Assembly: GCF_001612945.1 (NCBI RefSeq)
Contig: NZ_BDBK01000016.1
Coordinates: forward strand, 186,001-250,000
Length of the DNA stretch: 64,000 bases
Source of the DNA: Nocardia inohanensis NBRC 100128
GTDB taxonomy: Bacteria > Actinomycetota > Actinomycetes > Mycobacteriales > Mycobacteriaceae
Direction of reading: 5' to 3'
Shown here: one piece after another, positions 17,744 to 25,362 of the stretch
Numbering within the stretch: position 1 is the stretch's first letter
Layout: each line of letters starts with the position of its first letter
Made by a program: the position numbers and the translations under genes
Notes under the pieces: model-generated
Told to the model about the DNA's origin: nothing
The model's database searches: none
Seen by the model: only the letters and a program-made list of their open reading frames with translations

Positions 17744-20677
17744 TTACCGTACATCAGCTTCGTCACACTCGCCGCGTGGTTCCCCAGAATCGGAGTGTTG
17801 TCCGGGTAATGGCTGCCGCATGTTTTCCCACAGGGTCATGATTCGTTCGTGCAGTGCGTCGCTGGGGTCGAGCTGTTCACCGGCCTGGCGGCGCAGCGTG
17901 TCGACTATTTCGGCGGCTTCGTCCACCCGGCCCTGTCCCAGCAGCGCCATGGCCAGGCTGCGCCGCATGGTCATGGACCACCGCACCACCGGGCTGTCGG
18001 TCGAATTCTCAGCGCTGGCAACCAGATTCAGCGCGTCGCGCGCTTCCCGTTCGGCGGTCGCGTAATCCTCCAGCTCCAGCAGGCAGCGGGTGGAGGTGTG
18101 CCGAACCCACAGGGTTTCGGGCCGGGTCGGCGGCCACTGCGCCAGGCTCACCGCGAGTATCTCGCGCAGCTGCGGCAGGGCTTGATCCGCCCGCCCCTGG
18201 TAGATGAGGGCGCGAGCCAGGCTGCGCCGCACCACCAGCGTGTCCGAGTGGTCGAACCCGCGCACATCGCGTTCCAGCTCCACGATGGTCCGCAGTTCGG
18301 CCTCGGCCTCGGCCGCGCGGCCCTCCTGTTCGAGAATGGCGCGGGCGAGTTTGTGCCGGCTGGCCAGGGTATCGGGGTTCCGATCGCCGCCGGGCAGGAT
18401 GACGGTCCGCCGGGCGAGGATCTCCCGGAACATCCGCTCCGCGGTGACCCGGTCGCCGCGTTCCAGCACGATGCGCGCCCGCTCGTGGCGGATGGCCAGG
18501 ATCTCCGGATCGTTCACATCGAGCAGGCAATCGGCGCAGCCGTCGATGATCGCCCCCGCCAGTTCGTCCGCCGGGTCGAGAAAGCCGCGCGCCACCAGAT
18601 AGCGCAGGCTCAGCCGCGCCACATCGACGGCGGCCGTCACGGTGGCGTGCTCACGCAGCGGCGCGGGCCCGACCAGCGCGGCCCGCGCGACGTGAGTGGA
18701 GTGCGCCACCAGGCGATTCCAGATCGGCCAGGTGGTGGGGTCGTCCGGATCGTGCGCCGCGGCGATGGCCAGGATCATGTGCACGGCCAGCGTGTAGTAC
18801 TCGTCGTGCCGCTCCCGCACATCGTCGTCCTCGTTGAGCACGTGATGGATCTCCGGGTGCAGCGACAGCACGTGCTGGATGTCGGCGGGCCCGCTGATCG
18901 GCAGCGTATGCAGTTCGACCAAGCCGACATTCGCCAGTTCCTCGAGCGCGTGAATGGCCTGCCCGGTGCTCATCTCGTCGAACAGATGCGAGGTGCCCGG
19001 CGGGGTCGCGCGAAAGAGCAGATAGTAGGGGATGGGCGCGATGCTGAAGCAGGACAGCAGCTTCAGCAGCGTCGCCGCGTCGGGTACGCCCCGGCCGGTC
19101 ACCAGCGACAGCGACAGGGTGATGACCTGGCGGGTCAGGCTCACGCCCAGCACGTCGTCGAGTTCGCTGGTCGCCTCGCCCGGCGACTTCCAGCGGCGTT
19201 GCACCGCAAGGCGATAGCCGTCGAAGGTGCGTGCCTCGTCCGGGCCGTGGAAGCCGCGGGCCTTGTTCGCCGATTCGAGGTATTCGGCGGCCTTGCGCAG
19301 CCGCAGCGGCAGGCCGCCCAGCTGGGCCGAGAGTTCCCGGGCCTCGATCACGGTGCCGCCGGTGGGGAAGATATCGCGCAGGACCGCGGCGCCCGCGTAC
19401 ACCTCCAGCGGCGGTACCTGATGTACCAGACTCCAAGGCGCCCATTTGGTTTCATTGCCCTGCCGGCTGGTTACCAGCACCCGGCCGTAGTCGCCCTCGG
19501 GCTTGCGCAGCCAGCCCGCTCCCTCCGAGACCCGTTCGCCGGGTGCGGCCAGCAGGCGCGGATCGTCGGCATTGTCGAAGACCAGCAGCCAGGGTTTGCG
19601 CTGCTCGTTCAGCAATCGCCAGACCAGGTCCGCCGGACCGCTCGGTCCCCTCGAGGCGTAGTCGAGCTGATTCGCGGTCGCGCCCAGCCGGGTCGCGACC
19701 TCCCGCATGCACCCGTTGAGCCGGGACATGCGAATCCACAGCACCAGCTGGCCCCGGCGGCGAGCCCGATAGGCGATTTCCAGTGCGAGCCTGGTCTTTC
19801 CGACTCCGCCCTCGCCGGTCAGCACCTGCACCCGGGCGTCGGGGTGGTGATCGACGGCGGCCAGCAGTTGATCGCGTCCGCGCAGCGGGCGCTGAAGGTC
19901 CGCCGCGGGCGGCTCGACCGACACCGAAAGACCGCTGTCCCGCGCGTTTTCGGGCTGCTGCTCGATGCGTGCGACGGTCGCGACGGACGTCAATGCCTGT
20001 TTCAGCACCAGATACGAGGTGGAGTCGGTGCCGGTGGGCCGGATGATCGAGGAATGATCGCCGGGCACCCGGCCGGTATCGATGAACCCCCAGGTCGCCA
20101 CGTCCGGCGGCACCACGCCGTCCTCCAGCCCGCCGTACGCGGCGATCGGGATCTGGCATTCGGTGGCGCTGCGGCCGCGAGCGAACACCACCTGATCGAG
20201 CACGGTGCGATGCGCCGACAGCACCGCCTCGTGGAACGGCCGTAGCCAGCGTTCCTGCGGATTCCGCCAGAACCACACCGACTTGCGTAGTGAGAGAAAG
20301 AATTCCGATCCGGTGGTGGGGCAGGCGTACATGACGATCTGGCGGATCCGAGCGAGCTCGTGGGCTCGTTCGCGCAGGCAGGTCTCCGCCAGGAACTGCT
20401 GCACCACCAGCCCGCCCTGGCTGTGGGTGACCAGCACGATCTGATCGGTCTCGGTGAACTTCGCCTTCAGATAGGTGCCCAGCGACCCGCCGATATCGCG
20501 CACATCCGCGATGCGCTGATCCGGCCGCCGGCGGAACTTCGGGGTGCGGTATTCGAAGTAGTCGAGATGGATTGCGCTGCCCGCCAGTTCGGGATCCGCC
20601 TGAATCGCTCTGGTCATGTCCGACCAGGTTTTTCGTGACGAGAACAACCCGTGCACGAATACGACGTGAACCCCCAT
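17744..20677 (-). CDS. STAND NTPase: alpha/beta-hydrolase + NB-ARC + TPR (NLR-like)
   Basis: 977 residues from the ATG at 20677, which has AAGAGG upstream and begins the hydrolase strand MGVHVVFVHGLFSSRKTW. Residues 1-230 are a DUF676/PGAP1-like alpha/beta-hydrolase with a full triad: Ser86 in THSQGG, Asp186 in EDGVVPP and His208 in GDHSSI. Residues ~262-560 are an NB-ARC ATPase: Walker A GEGGVGKT at 288-295, Walker B LLVFDNADD near 364-372, ELSAQLGGLPLRLRKAAEYL as the GLPL-type motif. The C-terminal half holds TPR-like repeats (ARIVLERGDRVTAERMFREIL, LARAILEQEGRAAEAEAELR, RALIYQGRADQALPQLREIL). The layout is effector, switch, sensor, as in NLR-like antiphage and self-recognition proteins. 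No adjacent partner. An immunity role is inferred from architecture. Confidence 0.88.
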   Translation of the reverse strand: MGVHVVFVHGLFSSRKTWSDMTRAIQADPELAGSAIHLDYFEYRTPKFRRRPDQRIADVRDIGGSLGTYLKAKFTETDQIVLVTHSQGGLVVQQFLAETCLRERAHELARIRQIVMYACPTTGSEFFLSLRKSVWFWRNPQERWLRPFHEAVLSAHRTVLDQVVFARGRSATECQIPIAAYGGLEDGVVPPDVATWGFIDTGRVPGDHSSIIRPTGTDSTSYLVLKQALTSVATVARIEQQPENARDSGLSVSVEPPAADLQRPLRGRDQLLAAVDHHPDARVQVLTGEGGVGKTRLALEIAYRARRRGQLVLWIRMSRLNGCMREVATRLGATANQLDYASRGPSGPADLVWRLLNEQRKPWLLVFDNADDPRLLAAPGERVSEGAGWLRKPEGDYGRVLVTSRQGNETKWAPWSLVHQVPPLEVYAGAAVLRDIFPTGGTVIEARELSAQLGGLPLRLRKAAEYLESANKARGFHGPDEARTFDGYRLAVQRRWKSPGEATSELDDVLGVSLTRQVITLSLSLVTGRGVPDAATLLKLLSCFSIAPIPYYLLFRATPPGTSHLFDEMSTGQAIHALEELANVGLVELHTLPISGPADIQHVLSLHPEIHHVLNEDDDVRERHDEYYTLAVHMILAIAAAHDPDDPTTWPIWNRLVAHSTHVARAALVGPAPLREHATVTAAVDVARLSLRYLVARGFLDPADELAGAIIDGCADCLLDVNDPEILAIRHERARIVLERGDRVTAERMFREILARRTVILPGGDRNPDTLASRHKLARAILEQEGRAAEAEAELRTIVELERDVRGFDHSDTLVVRRSLARALIYQGRADQALPQLREILAVSLAQWPPTRPETLWVRHTSTRCLLELEDYATAEREARDALNLVASAENSTDSPVVRWSMTMRRSLAMALLGQGRVDEAAEIVDTLRRQAGEQLDPSDALHERIMTLWENMRQPLPGQHSDSGEPRGECDEADVR

Positions 20678-20860
20678 GGCGAACCTCTTCGTCGAACTTA
20701 CGTCGAACGACACCTTCCTAACAGATCGGCCCGACAGGGCGAGTGGCTTTCCCATTGCGAAATCCGCACGAATCGGCTGCCCGGTCGTGGTCGATCTCAG
20801 GGGAATGGGAATGATGGGGATTCGGTTCTCATGTCGATTGCCGGAATTCGGAGGTTGCTG

Positions 20861-21379
20861 ATGGCCCAGGAGTTCGAGATTCGCGCTGCCCGGCCCGCGG
20901 AGTTCGCGGCGATCGGGGAGCTCACCGTCGAGGCGTACGTGGGGGAGGGGCACGTCTCGCCGGAGAGTCCGTACGGGGCCGAGCTCGCCGATACCGCCAC
21001 CCGGGCGGCAGCGGCGCAGGTGCTGGTGGCGGTGCGGGACGGGGCGGTGCTGGGCTCGCTGACGCTGGCGCGGCCGGGGACGCCGTTCGCGGATATCGCG
21101 CGCGACGGCGAGCTGGAGTTCCGCATGCTGGCGGTGGCCAAGCAGGCGCGCGGGCTGGGGGTGGGGACCGCGCTGGTGCGGACCGTGCTCGAGACGGCGC
21201 GGGCGGAGGGGTTCGCGGGCGTGGTGCTGACCACCATGCCGACCATGGCCGATGCCCGGCGGATCTATGAGCGGCTGGGCTTCGTCCATGTGCCGGAACG
21301 GGATTGGTTCACCATGATGGGGTTGCCGCTGACCGTCATGAGGTACGCGCTCGACGGAGCGGGCGCGCCGCTCAGGTGA
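20861..21379 (+). CDS. GNAT-family N-acetyltransferase
   Basis: 172 residues. The ATG at 20861 is preceded by GGAGG at good spacing. EIRAARPAEFAAIGELTVEAYV is the N-terminal strand and helix, FRMLAVAKQARGLGVGTALVR is motif A with the acetyl-CoA pyrophosphate loop, and ARRIYERLGFVHVPERDWF is the motif B end. It transfers an acyl group to a small molecule or protein amine; the acceptor is unknown. It is divergent from the STAND gene (183 bp between starts) and overlaps the next convergent gene by 8 bp. Confidence 0.85.
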   Translation: MAQEFEIRAARPAEFAAIGELTVEAYVGEGHVSPESPYGAELADTATRAAAAQVLVAVRDGAVLGSLTLARPGTPFADIARDGELEFRMLAVAKQARGLGVGTALVRTVLETARAEGFAGVVLTTMPTMADARRIYERLGFVHVPERDWFTMMGLPLTVMRYALDGAGAPLR

Positions 21380-21878
21380 GCGTGCCGTCGATGCACAGGC
21401 TCGGCGTGCGCCAGGTGGGCGCGGGGCGGTCACCGTCGAAGGCCCACTCCGAGGCCGGCGCCACCGCCTTCCACAGCAGCGTGCCCTCGGGCAGCCGCAC
21501 CACCTGATAGATGTCGTCGGTGCCGGGAATGAGCTGATTGCCGACGCAGTAGTCGGTGTAGCTGGTGCCGGGTTGTCTTGCGCCCGCGCTGAATCGGCCC
21601 GATGGGCCGGTCGCCGCGCCGGGATTGGGCACCGTGTTCGGGCGGTCGGTGCGCTGGCCGCTGAACCAGAAGGGCGCGGCGTCGCGCTCCCCGCAACGGT
21701 ATTCGGATCCGCCCGCGACGACGGTCTGGCCGGGCGCGTAAGTCGTTCCGTCCCAGAGGCATCCGGCAGCGGGCCGGGGTTTACGGGTCTCGGCCTCGGC
21801 CGCGCCCGCGCCGAGCGGGACGCCGACGGCGGCGAGTGCGGCGACGGCCAACGGGGTGACGGCGCGGCGGGTCAGCAT
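21372..21878 (-). CDS. secreted protein of unknown function
   Basis: 168 residues with an N-terminal export signal (MLTRRAVTPLAVAALAAVGVPLGAGAAEA). The twin Arg lacks the full Tat context. The mature part has four cysteines (AAGCLWDG, EYRCGERD, TDYCVGNQ, PSLCIDG), likely paired in the exported protein, and no recognised domain. Its ATG overlaps the stop of the secreted-protein gene upstream by 7 bp, so the two form one operon. Confidence 0.75.
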   Translation of the reverse strand: MLTRRAVTPLAVAALAAVGVPLGAGAAEAETRKPRPAAGCLWDGTTYAPGQTVVAGGSEYRCGERDAAPFWFSGQRTDRPNTVPNPGAATGPSGRFSAGARQPGTSYTDYCVGNQLIPGTDDIYQVVRLPEGTLLWKAVAPASEWAFDGDRPAPTWRTPSLCIDGTLT

Positions 21879-22297
21879 GACGCGGCCCGGGGCTTGCAGA
21901 CGGCCCAGCCGGTGCCGTCCGAGTTCGGGACCGCGGTCCAGGTGCTGCGGGAGCCGTCGCTGCTCATGGCCGCGCCGGGCCGCGATGCCTCCGGTGCGCG
22001 CTGCCGGTCACGCCAGTTCTGCGGATGCTGGTTCTGCAATACGGGATTCGAGTCCACGTGCTGGAAGCCGAGCGGGTCGGTGGCGTGGATGCCGGTGGTG
22101 TCGCCGCCGTAGGGCTGGTGGCCGTAGTTGCCGCCCGGGTTGCCGAGGGCGCTGCCGCCGGCGCGGGTAGTGCTGTCGCCGCGGGAGAGGCTGCCGCCCG
22201 AAAGCGATTCGGCCGCCGCGGGTCCGGCCGCGATCGCACCGGCGAAGGCGGCCCCGGCGAACGCTGCGAGGGTGGTGGGTATCCGGTACATGGGCAT
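21872..22297 (-). CDS. secreted protein of unknown function, first gene of a two-gene operon
   Basis: 141 residues. GGAGGG lies 5 bp before the ATG at 22297. A signal peptide (TTLAAFAGAAFAGAIAAGPAAA) is followed by a low-complexity Gly/Ser/Asn/Gln-rich region (GGSALGNPGGNYGHQPYGGD) and a C-terminal WTAVPNSDGTGWAVCKPRAASC with two cysteines. It is coupled to the gene downstream by a 7-bp overlap. A dense palindromic block sits just upstream. Function unknown. Confidence 0.72.
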   Translation of the reverse strand: MPMYRIPTTLAAFAGAAFAGAIAAGPAAAESLSGGSLSRGDSTTRAGGSALGNPGGNYGHQPYGGDTTGIHATDPLGFQHVDSNPVLQNQHPQNWRDRQRAPEASRPGAAMSSDGSRSTWTAVPNSDGTGWAVCKPRAASC

Positions 22298-22310
22298 CGT
22301 CGCCCTCCGT

Positions 22311-22360
22311 CCATCTACGTAGCTAGATAGTAGTTATCTACTGAGCTCGATAGTAGATGG
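22311..22360 (-). promoter_or_regulatory. palindromic block upstream of the secreted-protein operon
   Basis: An AT-rich island in GC-rich DNA. Outer arms CCATCTAC (22311-22318) and GTAGATGG (22353-22360) are a perfect 8-bp inverted repeat. Inside it the words TAGATAGTAG, AGTAGTTATCTACT (itself an inverted repeat) and GATAGTAG recur. This is what a multi-site operator, perhaps for a TetR, PadR or GntR regulator, would look like. The regulator is not identified. Confidence 0.55.
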
Positions 22361-22428
22361 CGCACGCTGAGAGCAGCCTGTGATTCCGTATCCGGGCAGG
22401 TCGAACCATGAAAAGTGGCGGCAGGCAC

Positions 22429-22468
22429 AAAAATTCGGGCCGGTGCGAACGCATCGCACCGGCCCGAA
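22429..22468 (-). terminator. intrinsic terminator of the ACT-domain gene
   Basis: A perfect 15-bp stem (22434-22448 with 22454-22468, 5-nt loop) is followed on the minus strand by a run of five T. It lies just after the stop at 22482. Confidence 0.85.
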
Positions 22469-22481
22469 GGAAAGTCGGAAA

Positions 22482-23132
22482 CTAGCCGAGCACCGTGGCC
22501 ACGATCCCCGCCAGATAACCCAGCCGCGCCACCTCGGACGGCCGGAAGTCGGGTCCGCCCGGACGGCCCAGCAACAGCACCTTGCCGGTATTGCCGAGCG
22601 GCGCGGCGGCCAGCTTGGTGTCCATATCGCGCCACAGCTGCGGCACCCAGTCGCTCTCGCCGTCGAGTACGGCGGGCTTCTCCAGCGGCATCCACGGTGC
22701 GACCGCGGCCTGCGTGGAGGGTGCGCTCTGCGAACCGACCACGCGATACGCGCCCTGCGGGCCCATGTCGATCACCGTCGACCAGCCCACCCGCAGCACC
22801 CGGGGCGCGCCGTCGACCAGCACCTGCAACCGATCGTCGCGCGCGTTGGCGACCTGATCGATGAGCTCCAGCTCGCGGTGCGTATCGAGAATCCCGGAGT
22901 AGGGCCGTAGCGAGTCCACCTGTACGTCGTGCAGGGATTCGGCCGCGGTGATCAAGGTGTCGGGTAGCGCCCCCGACGGGACCTCCACCACGATGTCGTC
23001 GATGGCGAAACCGTCACCGCGCTCGACCACATCCAGCGAAAGGATGTCCGCGCCGACGGAACCCAATGCCAGCGCCAGGGAGCCGAGGCTGCCCGGTCGA
23101 TCCGGAAGTTGCACGCGAAGCAGGTATGACAC
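22482..23132 (-). CDS. ACT-domain protein (Rv3013-like)
   Basis: 216 residues from the GTG at 23132, chosen for its AAGGAAGG ribosome-binding site and because VSYLLRVQLPDRPGSLGSLALALG is the canonical first strand and helix of an ACT domain. From memory the M. tuberculosis protein Rv3013, also between ligA and gatC, is nearly the same length. ACT domains bind amino acids; the C-terminal half (VLVDGAPRVLRVGWSTVID and KVLLLGRPGGPDFRPSEVARL) has a GAF-like look but is not a sure match. The role is unknown; amino-acid sensing is the natural guess. Confidence 0.8.
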   Translation of the reverse strand: MSYLLRVQLPDRPGSLGSLALALGSVGADILSLDVVERGDGFAIDDIVVEVPSGALPDTLITAAESLHDVQVDSLRPYSGILDTHRELELIDQVANARDDRLQVLVDGAPRVLRVGWSTVIDMGPQGAYRVVGSQSAPSTQAAVAPWMPLEKPAVLDGESDWVPQLWRDMDTKLAAAPLGNTGKVLLLGRPGGPDFRPSEVARLGYLAGIVATVLG

Positions 23133-23323
23133 GTGCCTTCCTTTCCTTTGCTGTGCGAGCGAAACTTTCGGACGGGTACCCGAGTCTCGCAATACTTACA
23201 CCCTCGGCACCCGGTTATCGAATCGAACCGTTTCCTGTGACGCAGGCCACTTACTCCCGGGTTGCTCTATCGATGATGCCAGCTGCCACCGACACCTGTC
23301 GCGGGTCGCGCGGGCCGGGTCGC

Positions 23324-23329
23324 TAGGCT
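23324..23329 (+). promoter_or_regulatory. candidate -10 box of gatCA
   Basis: TAGGCT 49 bp before the gatC GTG. The same hexamer precedes the desulfurase operon and both paralogous Ser/Thr kinase genes of the window. No convincing -35 box was found. Confidence 0.4.
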
Positions 23330-23378
23330 GTCGAAAGTCGAATCACCAAGCTCTCACCATGTCGAAAGGGGTCTCGCG

Positions 23379-23678
23379 GTGCCCGCCATCTCCAGGGACG
23401 AGGTCGCACACCTCGCCCGGTTGTCCCGGCTCGCCCTCACCGATGACGAACTCGATCTGTACGCCGGTCAGCTGGATTCCATCCTGACCCACGTCGCGCA
23501 GATCTCCGAGGTCGCCGCCGAAGACGTCCCCGCCACCGCGTCCCCGAATCCGGCGACCAATGTGACGCGTCCGGACGAGGTCCAGCCTTGCCTGAAGCCC
23601 GAGGAGGCGCTCGCCATGGCGCCCGCCGTCGAGGACCAGCGGTTCATGGTTCCGCAGATTCTGGGAGAGGGCGAATGA
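23379..23678 (+). CDS. gatC: Asp-tRNA(Asn)/Glu-tRNA(Gln) amidotransferase subunit GatC
   Basis: 99 residues, normal for the family. [22 protein letters not shown] is the signature helix, and [32 protein letters not shown] the conserved tail. It holds GatA and GatB together in the complex that converts Glu-tRNA(Gln) (and possibly Asp-tRNA(Asn)) by transamidation. GTG start. Its stop overlaps the gatA ATG (ATGA). gatB lies 26 kb downstream, as in mycobacteria where gatCA and gatB are also separated by pfkA. Confidence 0.94.
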   Translation: MPAISRDEVAHLARLSRLALTDDELDLYAGQLDSILTHVAQISEVAAEDVPATASPNPATNVTRPDEVQPCLKPEEALAMAPAVEDQRFMVPQILGEGE

Positions 23679-25198
23679 GTACTGCATCGCATCGCGATTC
23701 CGTGGGGGGCGGCGGTCGGGCGACGGGCGGGCGCGACCTGACGAAGCTCTCTGCGGCCGAGCTGGCGGGGAAGATCCACGCGCGTGAGGTGTCCTCGGTC
23801 GAGGTGACCGAGGCGCACATCCAGCGCATCGCCGAAGTCGATGGCGAGATCAACGCCTTCCTGCACGTCGCCGGTGAGGAGGCCCTGGTGGCCGCCGCCG
23901 AGGTCGATCGCGCGGTCGCCGCGGGCACGGTCGCCTCGCCGCTGGCCGGTGTTCCCTTGGCGCTCAAGGACGTTTTCACCACCACGGATATGCCGACCAC
24001 CTGCGGGTCGAAGATCCTCGAGGGCTGGGTGTCGCCGTACGACGCGACCCTGACCACCAAGCTGCGCGCCGCCGGTATCCCGATTCTCGGCAAGACCAAT
24101 ATGGACGAGTTCGCCATGGGCTCCTCCACCGAGAACTCGGCGTACGGGCCGACCCGCAACCCGTGGGACAAGGACCGGATTCCCGGCGGCTCCGGTGGTG
24201 GTTCGGCTGCCGCGCTGGCGTCCTACCAGGCTCCGCTGGCCATCGGCACCGACACCGGCGGCTCGATTCGCCAGCCCGCCGCCGTCACCGCGACCGTCGG
24301 CACCAAGCCGACCTACGGCACCGTGTCCCGTTTCGGCCTGGTCGCCTGTGCGTCCTCGCTCGATCAGGGCGGGCCTTGCGGCCGAACGGTTCTCGACACC
24401 GCGCTGCTGCACGAGGTGATCGCCGGGTACGACCCGCGCGACTCCACCTCCCGCAACGTGCCGGTCGCGCCCGTGGTCGCCGCGGCTCGCGAAGGCGCCA
24501 ACGGTGATCTGTCCGGCGTGAAAATCGGTGTGGTGAAGGAACTTCACTCCGACTCCTACCAGCCGGGCGTGCTCGCCTCCTTCGACGCCGCGGTCGATCA
24601 GCTCAAGCAGCTGGGCGCGGAGATCGTCGAGGTGTCCTGCCCCAACTTCGTGCACGCGCTCTCCGCGTACTACCTGGTCATGCCGTCGGAGGTGTCGTCC
24701 AACCTGGCGCGCTTCGATGCTATGCGCTACGGGCTGCGGGTCGGTGACGACGCCACCCACTCGGCCGACCAGGTCATGTCGCTCAGCCGTGAGGCCGGGT
24801 TCGGGCCGGAGGTCAAGCGCCGCATCATGATCGGCACCTACGCGCTGTCGGCCGGCTACTACGACGCCTACTACGGTCAGGCCCTGAAGGTGCGCACCCT
24901 CATCGCGCGCGACTTCGACAAGGCGTACGAGACCGTCGACGTGCTGATCTCCCCGACCAGCCCCTTCACCCCGTGGAAGCTGGGCGAGAAGGTCGACGAT
25001 CCGCTGGCCATGTACCTGTCCGACCTGTGCACCCTGCCCACCAACCTGGCCGGGCACTGCGCCATGTCGGTGCCGTCCGGGCTCAGCGCGGACGACGGCC
25101 TGCCGGTGGGTCTCCAGATCATGGCCCCGGCCCTGGCCGACGACCGCCTGTACCGGGTCGGCGCGGCCTACGAGGCGGCGCGCGGCGCTATCGCCTGA
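23675..25198 (+). CDS. gatA: amidotransferase subunit GatA
   Basis: 507-residue amidase-signature protein that releases ammonia from glutamine for the GatB reaction. The Ser-cisSer-Lys triad is visible: Lys in [10 protein letters not shown], cis-Ser in [12 protein letters not shown] and nucleophilic Ser in [31 protein letters not shown] is the usual N-terminus, after an extra ~20-residue Gly/Arg-rich stretch. ATG at 23675 overlaps the gatC stop. A strong hairpin follows the stop. Confidence 0.95.
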   Translation: MSTASHRDSVGGGGRATGGRDLTKLSAAELAGKIHAREVSSVEVTEAHIQRIAEVDGEINAFLHVAGEEALVAAAEVDRAVAAGTVASPLAGVPLALKDVFTTTDMPTTCGSKILEGWVSPYDATLTTKLRAAGIPILGKTNMDEFAMGSSTENSAYGPTRNPWDKDRIPGGSGGGSAAALASYQAPLAIGTDTGGSIRQPAAVTATVGTKPTYGTVSRFGLVACASSLDQGGPCGRTVLDTALLHEVIAGYDPRDSTSRNVPVAPVVAAAREGANGDLSGVKIGVVKELHSDSYQPGVLASFDAAVDQLKQLGAEIVEVSCPNFVHALSAYYLVMPSEVSSNLARFDAMRYGLRVGDDATHSADQVMSLSREAGFGPEVKRRIMIGTYALSAGYYDAYYGQALKVRTLIARDFDKAYETVDVLISPTSPFTPWKLGEKVDDPLAMYLSDLCTLPTNLAGHCAMSVPSGLSADDGLPVGLQIMAPALADDRLYRVGAAYEAARGAIA

Positions 25199-25219
25199 TC
25201 GGCGTACCCGCACAAGCAT

Positions 25220-25255
25220 GTTCGGCCCTCGCCCGGTAACGGGCGGGGGCCGAAC
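25220..25255 (+). terminator. hairpin terminator after gatA
   Basis: A 16-bp stem: GTTCGGCCC pairs with GGGCCGAAC, extended by CGCCCG/CGGGCG across one T-G wobble, with a GTAA loop. Only a short T-run follows. Confidence 0.7.
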
Positions 25256-25323
25256 CGCTTTCGAGGCGGGTGCCGGTGGTTTTGACGGCCTGACAATGGC
25301 TGCGGGCCGCGGGACGCGCCCGG

Positions 25324-25329
25324 TAGGCT
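25324..25329 (+). promoter_or_regulatory. candidate -10 box of the kinase-glycohydrolase gene
   Basis: TAGGCT 33 bp before the ATG. The -35 region is unclear. Confidence 0.4.
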
Positions 25330-25362
25330 GCACCTGGTTCGGAGTGCCGGAGGGGATCGGGG

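Noticed and set aside
20678-21433. N-terminal extension of the STAND protein to 21433
   Set aside because: The upstream ~250 codons are Arg/Pro/His-rich and antisense to the GNAT gene. The ATG at 20677 has a good ribosome-binding site and starts the hydrolase fold.
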